Shown: positions 8,724 through 16,253 of the stretch, in pieces
Layout of the letters: each line of letters opens with the position of its first letter
How positions within the stretch are numbered: position 1 is the stretch's first letter
Source of the DNA: JBGSKY01 sp041740995
GTDB taxonomy: Bacteria; Planctomycetota; Planctomycetia; Pirellulales; Pirellulaceae
Direction: 5' to 3'
NCBI GenBank assembly: GCA_041740995.1
Contig: JBGSKY010000208.1
Span: forward strand, 1 to 59,077
DNA: 59,077 nt
Position numbers and translations under genes: made by a program
The notes under the pieces: generated by a model
What the model was told of the DNA's origin: nothing
The model's database searches: none
The model's input: the letters and a program-made list of their open reading frames with translations, nothing else

Positions 8724-8901
8724 CGTGCGACCTGAGTTTTGAGAGGACCAAGGACAAAGCACGCGTAACTTTCGCAGCCTTTACCTTCGTAGTTCGACAA
8801 ATCAGGCATGGGAGAATCATTTTTATCGCGCTGGCCGCCATCGACCTCCAAGCTTATCTATCTTCACAGCCAGATCCGTAAGCCGAGCCAATTCTTGGCC
8901 T

Positions 8902-8974
8902 AAGAGTTTATCCGAAAAGGGGTCTGCCCCTCTCCGTTCCCAAAGGGTCAGGCCTCTTTTCGGATAGGTTCTAA
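8902..8974 (-). repeat. P1 palindromic repeat, copy 1 (reverse orientation)
   Basis: About 73 bp forming one long imperfect hairpin: the outer arms TTATCCGAAAAG and CTTTTCGGATAGG pair, and the inner arms carry GGTCTG.../...CAGGCC. Its reverse complement matches the copies at 12728 and 15981, including the loop core GGAACGGAGAGG. It lies between the divergent methyltransferase-like and subtilase genes. Confidence 0.85.
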
Positions 8975-9230
8975 GTGAGTGGCGATGATGGTTGTAACGG
9001 TATTAACGAAAAATCCTTCGAAGCAATTAAATCTGTGGTCAGATGCCTGACAAAGCTGGCGAAACCGTCGCTCAGTGACCTAGCGTTCAAACGTATCGTT
9101 GTCGTTTTGCTTTTCAGCCAGCTAGCCAATGTACGCTTTTTCAATTCACTATTTGTCTTGTTTGGTCCGCGTGTTCGTCTGGCCAGTTGTCTCGGTCGTG
9201 GTTCGCGCTGGGTATACACGCAGTGGACAA

Positions 9231-12200
9231 ATGGACTTGAAATTTGAATCGGCTGTGCAATCGACGCTGGTTCGATGTGAACGACGATTGGCCTATTCGG
9301 CGCTGCCATTAACCGACAACCTATTTGATCTGATTCAGCAGCACGATCAATTGCAAGACGTTACGACACATGCATCTAGCGTCGAGCTTCATGACCAATC
9401 AGTCGGCTTTGTCGGTCCGATCAATTCGCAACCATCGTCCGGCCAGGACATTGCTCTGACCCAACCAGTCACCAATTTTGCGAACGACGTATCGGCTTTC
9501 GCCACTGCCGCGCACATGTTGACTGGACTTGAAACAGCGCGGCAGTCTTACGGATTGACTGGACGTGGTCAAACAGTCGCTGTCATTGATAGCGGCATCG
9601 CTTACGACCATGTCGCGTTAGGCGGCGGATTTGGTGCTAACTTTCGAGTTGTCGGCGGATACGATTTTGCTGAACAAGACAGCAATCCTTATGACGATGC
9701 ACCGGCTGGTTACCATGGAACCGCTGTGGCCGGTGTGATTGGTGGCAGCGGTTCGGTCTATCCAGGGGTAGCACCGGGGGTCGATCTAGTCGCGCTGCGA
9801 GTCTTCGACGATCTGGGGCGGGGCACGATTCAATCAGTTGAATCGGCGCTTCGCTGGGTGCACGATAATCGAAACAATTTCGCGAACCCAATTACGGTCG
9901 TCAACCTGTCACTGGGTGTCGACTTCAATGGAACGACTGCGATGGTCGGAGCGATCCTGGAAGACGAACTGCAATTGCTACGTAACGACGGTATAACTGT
10001 CGTCGCATCGGCTGGAAATTCATTTGCGAAATACCAAACGCCAGGGCTGGCATACCCGGCCTCTAGTCCGCTGGTTCTGCCCGTTTCGTCGGTCGATTCA
10101 AATGGTTTGCTCTCGGATTTTAGCCAACGGACAAACCAAAGCATCGCGGCCCCGGGACGTCAAATTACTAGCACGGTTCCGGACCATTTATTGGGTGCCG
10201 ACGGCCGCGTCGACGATTATTCGACTGTTAGCGGCACGAGTTTTTCATCGCCGTATGTCGCCGGTTCGCTGGCTTTGTTGCGGGAAGCGTACAGCTTGAT
10301 TGGCGTCAACAGCGTCAGTGTCGATGCGCTTCGCAATACGTTATTTGGTACCGCTGATTCAATTTTTGATTCGATTACCAACGCCAGCTACAGTCGGCTG
10401 AACTTGTTCCGTGCGCTCGATTCAATCCTGCCCGATGATAACGTCGGCGATTCGCCAAGCACTGCTTTATCTATCGATCACGGCGGCCGTTCGACTGGTA
10501 CAGTAACCGGCTTTCTCAATCAAATAAACGACCAAGACCTCTATCGATGGACGGCTCAACAATCAGGCACGCTGTCGCTCAGTTTTTCGTCTGACAACCT
10601 CGTCGGATCGCAGTGGCAATCTTGGGCCAGCGGCCAACAAGTTTTTTCTGCTGCCGCTAACTCGCTTAGCATCGCAGTTCAAGCCGGCCAAACCTATGCC
10701 TTCGGCGTACATGATTCAGACCAAATCGGCGGCTTCAAAATCGACTGGGGATTCGCTGCTAGCGCTACCGGTAGCAGCGGAACAAACAACGGCAACATTA
10801 CAGCGCCAACGACCGCGCCGGTCGATTTAGGGTTCAATCCAACCGGCACTACAAACTTGAGCGGTACAAGCTATCACAGCGTCCACGCGATAAACGAAGG
10901 CACGTTGACTTTACAAATCGACAATGTCGCGTCGAGCCAAAGTAGCTTGCGAGTCTTCGATAGCAGTGGCCGCTTAGTTGCCAACGACGTGACCGTCCAA
11001 AACGGCCAGCTCCGGGTTGATCTTGATGTCTCGCCGGGGCAGGTCTACTCGTTCCAGTCGTTATTGGGCGCTGGCAATACGGCGCAACTGCGATACGCCA
11101 ATCTCGTCGATGTCGATGGCACGAACCTGCGAGTTTTCGGCACCAACTCGGGCGATGACGTAAGTGTTTCACTCTCTAATGGCGTTGCCGTCACTGTCGG
11201 TGGCATCGACTACGCATGGCAGAACAACGCGATTCGAAGTGTCAGCATCGATCAAGGCGGCGGCGCCGATACGCTGCGAATTATCGGTAGCAGGAATATG
11301 GAAACCGTGCAGATGTACAGTGATCGTGGAAGCATCGCATCAACTGATGTCCAGGTCCAATGGCTTGGAACTGAACGAGTTGAGTTTCGCGGCGGCGGTG
11401 GTGCAGACCGTGTTTACGCTTACGACACCAATGGTAACGATGAATTAGTCATCCGTCCCAATCAATTCCAGCTCAACGGCGCAGGTTACCAATTCGTTGT
11501 CGAACAGGCCGAACGGCTGTATATCGACGCGTCACGCGGTGGAAACGATCGAGCGACAATCTTTGATTCCAGCGGTGATGATCGCTTGAGCGTGCGACCT
11601 CAATTCAGCAGTATCACCGGCCCCGGCTACTTTAATTTCATCACCGGTTTTGAGCGTATTTATGCCTATGCAACCGCTGGAGGAAACGATTCAGCGACGC
11701 TGTACGATTCAACTGGCAAAGACACATTCACTGCCAATGCGGATGTCGCAACCATTGTCGGGCCGAACTATAACGCGTTCACTCGCTATTTCAAAAACGT
11801 CGAATCGATCGCGTCTGCTGGCGGCGATGACACTGCGTTTGTTTACACACCAAACAACGCTCAGAACTTCAGCGGCACCGATTTTGTTTCCTATCGACAA
11901 AACGAATGGACCCGCAGCGCTCGCGGTTTTGAAACGGTCAATTCGATCGCATTGATTGGCAGTTCGGCCGTGCAAGCCGCAACAGTTATCGACGCGGCCG
12001 CAATAGCCCCAGTGAGTTTGGAAGCAGTTCCAGCCGTGACAATCCAATCGGCTGAACCTTCATCGACCGTTAATGGAAACGAGCATTCCGCAATTGCTCA
12101 CGATCAATTGTCGGCAATGGAAGCTACCGAAATGGTTGGGTCCATCGCGTGGTTAGAAATCGACGCAGAGCAGTCGCAAGTGCTTTCCAAGATCGATCCG

Positions 12201-12281
12201 CTGACATTGGCACTGCTCGATCCCGAACGCGAGCAGTTGAGCCTCGACATGTTCTTTGAATCAGTCGGCGGGCTGGCGTAA
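9231..12281 (+). CDS. Secreted subtilisin-family (S8) serine protease with C-terminal repeats
   Basis: A 1016-aa exported protease. The catalytic triad is visible (numbering from this start): Asp120 in TVAVIDSGIAYDH, His162 in YHGTAVAGVIGG, Ser337 in SGTSFSSPYVAGS, plus the oxyanion Asn263 in VVASAGNS. After the catalytic domain (about 100-395) comes a beta-rich PPC-like region (about 400-520), then at least three tandem units of about 55 residues (about 680-880) of the form GGNDxATIYDSxGDDxF...GxGY...FExI. The N-terminus has CERRLAYSA, resembling the degenerate LEPR-type motif of planctomycete surface proteins. An in-frame ATG at 9129 adds 34 residues containing a hydrophobic stretch, so the start is uncertain. 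No catalytic residue is missing. Confidence 0.93.
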   Translation: MDLKFESAVQSTLVRCERRLAYSALPLTDNLFDLIQQHDQLQDVTTHASSVELHDQSVGFVGPINSQPSSGQDIALTQPVTNFANDVSAFATAAHMLTGLETARQSYGLTGRGQTVAVIDSGIAYDHVALGGGFGANFRVVGGYDFAEQDSNPYDDAPAGYHGTAVAGVIGGSGSVYPGVAPGVDLVALRVFDDLGRGTIQSVESALRWVHDNRNNFANPITVVNLSLGVDFNGTTAMVGAILEDELQLLRNDGITVVASAGNSFAKYQTPGLAYPASSPLVLPVSSVDSNGLLSDFSQRTNQSIAAPGRQITSTVPDHLLGADGRVDDYSTVSGTSFSSPYVAGSLALLREAYSLIGVNSVSVDALRNTLFGTADSIFDSITNASYSRLNLFRALDSILPDDNVGDSPSTALSIDHGGRSTGTVTGFLNQINDQDLYRWTAQQSGTLSLSFSSDNLVGSQWQSWASGQQVFSAAANSLSIAVQAGQTYAFGVHDSDQIGGFKIDWGFAASATGSSGTNNGNITAPTTAPVDLGFNPTGTTNLSGTSYHSVHAINEGTLTLQIDNVASSQSSLRVFDSSGRLVANDVTVQNGQLRVDLDVSPGQVYSFQSLLGAGNTAQLRYANLVDVDGTNLRVFGTNSGDDVSVSLSNGVAVTVGGIDYAWQNNAIRSVSIDQGGGADTLRIIGSRNMETVQMYSDRGSIASTDVQVQWLGTERVEFRGGGGADRVYAYDTNGNDELVIRPNQFQLNGAGYQFVVEQAERLYIDASRGGNDRATIFDSSGDDRLSVRPQFSSITGPGYFNFITGFERIYAYATAGGNDSATLYDSTGKDTFTANADVATIVGPNYNAFTRYFKNVESIASAGGDDTAFVYTPNNAQNFSGTDFVSYRQNEWTRSARGFETVNSIALIGSSAVQAATVIDAAAIAPVSLEAVPAVTIQSAEPSSTVNGNEHSAIAHDQLSAMEATEMVGSIAWLEIDAEQSQVLSKIDPLTLALLDPEREQLSLDMFFESVGGLA

Positions 12282-12290
12282 CGAAAACCG

Positions 12291-12689
12291 TTAGTCGGAT
12301 AAGATATCAATCGCAAGCTTTCGCATCGAATCGATGTGCTTGCTCCGCCGAGCAGCTTGCTCAGCCGTCAGTCCGTCGGATTCATTTTTTAGCAGTTGAG
12401 CAGCTTGCAATACGAGTTCGGCCGCCCTAAGTGATGCACTTGAACCGCCAATATTTGCTGACGTCACAGGTTCAGGTTCGAGCGGCAGTGCTTGCGTGTC
12501 GGTGAAAATGCGTTTTAACTCTTGAAAGACTGGATCAAGCTCACGGTCGGCTGAGCTCTGGTCTGCCAGCAGGCTCTCGTTGAGTTTCTCTGCTGGTGGT
12601 AGTATGACTGCATCGTCAGCAAATTGCATCTGCGTCAGTACAATGCACAGCGTCAGAAAACCTAAATAAATCTGCCATGATTTATGCAC
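12291..12689 (-). CDS. Small exported protein of unknown function
   Basis: A 132-aa protein with a Sec-type signal peptide (MHKSWQIYLGFLTLCIVLTQMQ, cleavage near residue 24). The mature part has a Pro/Glu-containing middle and a helical Lys/Arg-rich end. The start is GTG, with AAGGAG 8 nt before it, a clear Shine-Dalgarno. It converges with the subtilase, whose stop lies 9 nt away, and diverges from tspO. No family recognised. Confidence 0.75.
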   Translation of the reverse strand: MHKSWQIYLGFLTLCIVLTQMQFADDAVILPPAEKLNESLLADQSSADRELDPVFQELKRIFTDTQALPLEPEPVTSANIGGSSASLRAAELVLQAAQLLKNESDGLTAEQAARRSKHIDSMRKLAIDILSD

Positions 12690-12727
12690 TGTAGTTTCTC
12701 CTTAGTGATTCTCTTTTCAATGCGACT

Positions 12728-12798
12728 AAGAACTTATCCGAAAAGGGTCTGACCCTTTGGAGGAACGGAGAGGGTCAGACCCTTTTTCCGATAGGCTC
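12728..12798 (+). repeat. P1 palindromic repeat, copy 2
   Basis: About 71 bp and the best-preserved copy. Left arm GAACTTATCCGAAAAGGG and right arm CCCTTTTTCCGATAGGCTC pair almost throughout, with GGGTCTGACCC and GGGTCAGACCC inside. It ends 21 nt before the tspO ATG, so it may lie in the tspO leader. A spurious upstream start for tspO falls within it. Confidence 0.9.
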
Positions 12799-12819
12799 AA
12801 TGTTGCAGGTAATCAAACT

Positions 12820-13326
12820 ATGTCGACTGATTCCGCGTCAACAAAAAAAATACGATTGTTCAAGCATGTGTCGATGCTGCTGGTTTTCATCGTGATCTGT
12901 ATGGGTGCCGCTGGCTTGGGGGCGATTGCCACAACGCCGGAAATTGGCGGCTGGTATCAAACGCTAAATAAGCCGACGTGGAATCCACCGTCCTGGATTT
13001 TCGCGCCTGTCTGGACGGCATTGTATCTGATGATGGCCGTAGCGGCGTGGGACGTGTGGCGAAGTGCAGATTTTGCAAAGACCAAGTTTGCGATGACGAT
13101 TTTTGCAGTTCAATTGATATTGAATATTGCATGGTCTTGGATCTTTTTTCGTTGGCACCAGATCGGCTGGGCAATGTTCGAAATTGTCGCTCTTTGGGCT
13201 ACGATTCTAGCGACAATATTCGTGTTCTTACGATTTAGTCGCCTTTCGGCCGCTTTATTGATTCCGTACTTGGCATGGGTCAGCTTTGCGAGTGTGCTGA
13301 ATTTCTGGTTTTGGCGATTAAACTGA
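12820..13326 (+). CDS. tspO: TspO/MBR-family membrane protein
   Basis: A 168-aa member of the tryptophan-rich sensory protein/translocator family, which binds porphyrins and is tied to tetrapyrrole handling and stress. Five membrane segments are visible. The family signature around residues 46-80 is present: GGWYQTLNKPTWNPP followed by WIFAPVWTALYLMM, and the C-terminal WSWIFFRWHQIGWAMFE. I chose the ATG giving MSTDSASTKK, with AGGT about 10 nt upstream; an upstream in-frame ATG lies inside a P1 repeat and is rejected. It converges with katG, with a hairpin between them. Function beyond the family is inferred. Confidence 0.93.
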   Translation: MSTDSASTKKIRLFKHVSMLLVFIVICMGAAGLGAIATTPEIGGWYQTLNKPTWNPPSWIFAPVWTALYLMMAVAAWDVWRSADFAKTKFAMTIFAVQLILNIAWSWIFFRWHQIGWAMFEIVALWATILATIFVFLRFSRLSAALLIPYLAWVSFASVLNFWFWRLN

Positions 13327-13375
13327 GCAATTTGGTTTCAAAGTTGGCCGCATTCCAAAGTCTCTAATGCAAGCG

Positions 13376-13405
13376 AGCAGGTTAGGCATAGTGCCGTAAC
13401 CTGCT
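13376..13405. terminator. Hairpin between convergent tspO and katG, possible bidirectional terminator
   Basis: AGCAGGTTA (13376-13384) pairs with TAACCTGCT (13397-13405), with a further GGCA/TGCC pairing and one bulged G around a 3-nt loop. T-runs on either side are poor, so efficiency is uncertain. Confidence 0.55.
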
Positions 13406-13446
13406 TGCTGTTTGAAGAACATCTAGTGAAACCCCGAGACGATAAC

Positions 13447-15810
13447 TTATCGAGTCGTTGCTACTGGAGTCGAACCGATCTGGAGGGCGGGATCAAGATC
13501 AAAGCGATCGAGATTCATGACCTTGTTCCAAACCGCAACGAAATCATTGACAAACGCCTGCTTCGAATCGTCGCTAGCGTAAACTTCGGCAATGGCTCGA
13601 AGCTGTGAGTTGGAACCGAACACGAGATCGACTGAGGTCGCTTTCCACTTCACTGCACCGGTCTTGCTGTCACGACCTTCGAAAAAGTGTTCGCAGATCG
13701 AAGACTTTTCCCACTGCGTATTCATATCAAGCAGGTTGACAAAAAAGTCGTTGGTCAGCGTACCAGGCCGCTTGGTAAAGACGCCCAATTGCATGCTGTC
13801 CGCGTTCGCATTGAGGACTCGCAAGCCGCCGATCAGTACCGTCATCTCAGGCGCCGTGAGCGTCAGTTTCTGAGCACGATCGACGAGCAGTTCCTCGGCT
13901 GGTCGGTCCAGTTGGGTGTGGCCAAAGAAATTTCGGAAACCGTCCGTTGTCGGTTCTAGCACTGCAAACGCTTCGACGTCGGTTTGTTCAGCAGTAGCAT
14001 CCGTTCGACCGGCTGCAAAGGGAACTTTAACATCATATCCGGCGTCTTTGGCCGCTTTTTCGACGGCCGCACAGCCGCCCAGAACGATCAAATCAGCCAG
14101 CGAGACTTTCTTGCCACCGGCTTGTTTGGCGTTGAACTCCTTCTGGACTTTTTCGAGCGTCTCAAGAATCTTCGCCAGCTCGGCTGGATTGTTGACGGCC
14201 CAATCTTTTTGCGGAGCTAGTCGAATCCGCGCGCCGTTCGCGCCACCGCGTTTATCAGTTCCACGGAAAGTCGAGGCCGATTCCCAAGCGGTCGATACCA
14301 GCTGGGAAACTGACAAGCCTGACGATAATAGTTTCGTCTTTAAAGCCGCGATGTCTTGTTCGTTGATCAAAGGATGATCGACCGCTGGCACAGGGTCTTG
14401 CCACAACTGAGGTGCGGCGACTTCCGGTCCAAGGCAACGCGAAACTGGTCCCATGTCACGGTGAGTTAGCTTGTACCAAGCTTTCGCAAAAGCGACTTCG
14501 AACTCCTTCGGATTTTCATGAAAGCGTTTCGAGATTGGTCCGTAGATCGGATCGAGTTTCAGAGACATATCGGTCGTGAACATCATCGGAGCATGCGACT
14601 TCGACGGATCGTGAGCGTCAGGAACTGTGCCTTTGGCTGCTGCCTCTTTTGGAGTCCACTGCCACGCACCGCCCTGACCTTTGACCAACGTCCACTCGTA
14701 GCCGAACAGATTATCGAAGTAACCGTTTGACCACTGGGTTGGCGTCGATGTCCAAGCGCCTTCGAGTCCGCTGGTGATGGTATCGCCAGCGTTACCTTTA
14801 CCGTACGAATTCTTCCAACCCAGACCCTGCTCTTGCACACTAGCTGCTTCTGGTTCTGGTCCAACATACTTTGATGCGTCAGCAGCACCGTGCGCTTTAC
14901 CAAAGGTGTGGCCGCCAGCAATCAACGCGACGGTTTCTTCATCGTTCATCGCCATTCGAGCGAACGTTTCGCGTATATCACGAGCCGCAGCCAACGGGTC
15001 TGGTTCGCCGTTTGGACCTTGAGGGTTCACGTAGATCAAACCCATTTGCACGGCCGCCAATGGATTAGCCAGTTCGCGATCGCCGCTGTAACGTTTGTCG
15101 CCGAGCCACTCGCTTTCGGGGCCCCAGTAAATATCGTTCTGAGGTTCCCAAACATCGGCCCGTCCGCCGGCGAAGCCGAAAGTTTCAAAGCCCATCTTCT
15201 CCAGTGCAACGTTGCCAGTGAGAACCATCAAATCCGCCCAGGAGATTTGTTGGCCATACTTTTGTTTGATCGGCCAGAGCAGCCGACGGGCTTTATCCAA
15301 GTTCGCATTGTCCGGCCAGCTGTTCAGTGGAGCGAAACGTTGCGTTCCATAACCCGCACCGCCGCGACCATCAGATGTACGGTACGTCCCAGCGCTGTGC
15401 CAAGCCATTCGAATAAACAGCGGGCCGTAATTGCCATAGTCAGCCGGCCACCAATCTTGAGATGTTGTGAGCAAGTCGCCGATGTCTTTTTTGACCGCCG
15501 CAAGATCGAGCTTTTTAAATTCTTGGGCGTAATCAAAATCGTTGCCCAGCGGGTTGCTTTTTGACGAATTTTGATGAAGGATGGCCAGGTTCAATTGGTT
15601 CGGCCACCACTGGCCATTTCCGTATCCTCCAGCGGCAGTCATTCGGTTCTCAGTGTCCATCGCAACGCCCATTACAGGACATTGAGCGGCCGGCTGAGAA
15701 CTGTTGGTCACGGCGACAGTACTTTTGGTTTCTTGTGCCGTCGCTAGATTGACGAGGCACACGACTGCGCTGCCCGCCATCCATCGGCTAAGATGTTTAT
15801 TCAGATTCAT
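13447..15810 (-). CDS. katG: Exported catalase-peroxidase KatG
   Basis: Bifunctional haem enzyme that destroys hydrogen peroxide by catalatic and peroxidatic routes. The 787 residues include both KatG halves. The distal triad Arg134, Trp137 and His138 (RMAWHSAGTYR), the proximal His301 (GGHTFGKAHG), and Tyr260 and Met286, which with Trp137 would form the family's Trp-Tyr-Met adduct, are all present. The N-terminus (MNLNKHLSRWMAGSAVVCLV) is a signal peptide with a likely cut after ATAQ, so the enzyme should act in the periplasm. AGGAG stands 5 nt before this ATG; an upstream extension of 46 residues is rejected. It is monocistronic with no oxidative-stress regulator adjacent. Confidence 0.96.
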   Translation of the reverse strand: MNLNKHLSRWMAGSAVVCLVNLATAQETKSTVAVTNSSQPAAQCPVMGVAMDTENRMTAAGGYGNGQWWPNQLNLAILHQNSSKSNPLGNDFDYAQEFKKLDLAAVKKDIGDLLTTSQDWWPADYGNYGPLFIRMAWHSAGTYRTSDGRGGAGYGTQRFAPLNSWPDNANLDKARRLLWPIKQKYGQQISWADLMVLTGNVALEKMGFETFGFAGGRADVWEPQNDIYWGPESEWLGDKRYSGDRELANPLAAVQMGLIYVNPQGPNGEPDPLAAARDIRETFARMAMNDEETVALIAGGHTFGKAHGAADASKYVGPEPEAASVQEQGLGWKNSYGKGNAGDTITSGLEGAWTSTPTQWSNGYFDNLFGYEWTLVKGQGGAWQWTPKEAAAKGTVPDAHDPSKSHAPMMFTTDMSLKLDPIYGPISKRFHENPKEFEVAFAKAWYKLTHRDMGPVSRCLGPEVAAPQLWQDPVPAVDHPLINEQDIAALKTKLLSSGLSVSQLVSTAWESASTFRGTDKRGGANGARIRLAPQKDWAVNNPAELAKILETLEKVQKEFNAKQAGGKKVSLADLIVLGGCAAVEKAAKDAGYDVKVPFAAGRTDATAEQTDVEAFAVLEPTTDGFRNFFGHTQLDRPAEELLVDRAQKLTLTAPEMTVLIGGLRVLNANADSMQLGVFTKRPGTLTNDFFVNLLDMNTQWEKSSICEHFFEGRDSKTGAVKWKATSVDLVFGSNSQLRAIAEVYASDDSKQAFVNDFVAVWNKVMNLDRFDLDPALQIGSTPVATTR

Positions 15811-15980
15811 GATCTCTCCTGAGAGGGGTTGAAAGCCGACGCTTGCAAAGTGGCCTAGCGAATCGACTCTTGCCATTATGCACGATTTTCCAAGATCATT
15901 CCAATGCAAACTCACGATAGCTGGTATGCACAACACGCATTGCAGCACTTATTAACTTGATTTTAGGGTACCAAGTCTTC

Positions 15981-16052
15981 GAACCTATTCGACAAGTGTT
16001 CTGACCTTTTGGAGGAACGTAGAGCTTCAGACCCCTTTGTCGGAAAGGCTCT
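15981..16052 (+). repeat. P1 palindromic repeat, copy 3 (diverged)
   Basis: About 72 bp sharing with copy 2 the core CTGACCTTTTGGAGGAACG and the outer arms GAACCTATTCGACAAG and TTTGTCGGAAAGGCTC. Many arm substitutions reduce pairing. It lies between divergent katG and the MMPL transporter gene. Confidence 0.8.
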
Positions 16053-16066
16053 CAAGCTACGCTCCG

Positions 16067-16116
16067 GCGAGGACCCGTCCAGGCTCTTTTCCTGCACCGC
16101 CAGGACCGGTCCTGGC
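16067..16116. repeat. P2 repeat, locus B: two 18-bp palindromic units
   Basis: Unit 1 at 16067-16084 is GCGAGGACCCGTCCAGGC; unit 2 at 16099-16116 is GCCAGGACCGGTCCTGGC, a perfect 18-bp palindrome. The spacer is 14 nt and the period 32. It begins 14 nt after the P1 copy. The rest of the katG-MMPL gap holds no supported gene. Confidence 0.7.
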
Positions 16117-16253
16117 CTACATCAGGTCGATGTCTCAATTGCGGGGCGGTTGGCAGGCGATTAAACTATCGCAACTGATGACCAAATTTTGGGACGATGA
16201 CGCTAGTGAAGCCAAAATCTGAACACTCTTAACTTAATCGTTGTCCCAACATC

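Noticed and set aside
12757..12819. Upstream in-frame start for tspO
   Set aside because: It lies inside repeat P1 and would add 21 residues unlike any TspO N-terminus.
14890..15564. 224-aa open frame antisense to katG
   Set aside because: Shadow of katG codon usage; no domain.
15811..15948. N-terminal extension of KatG
   Set aside because: The downstream ATG has a strong Shine-Dalgarno and begins a clear signal peptide; the extension has neither.
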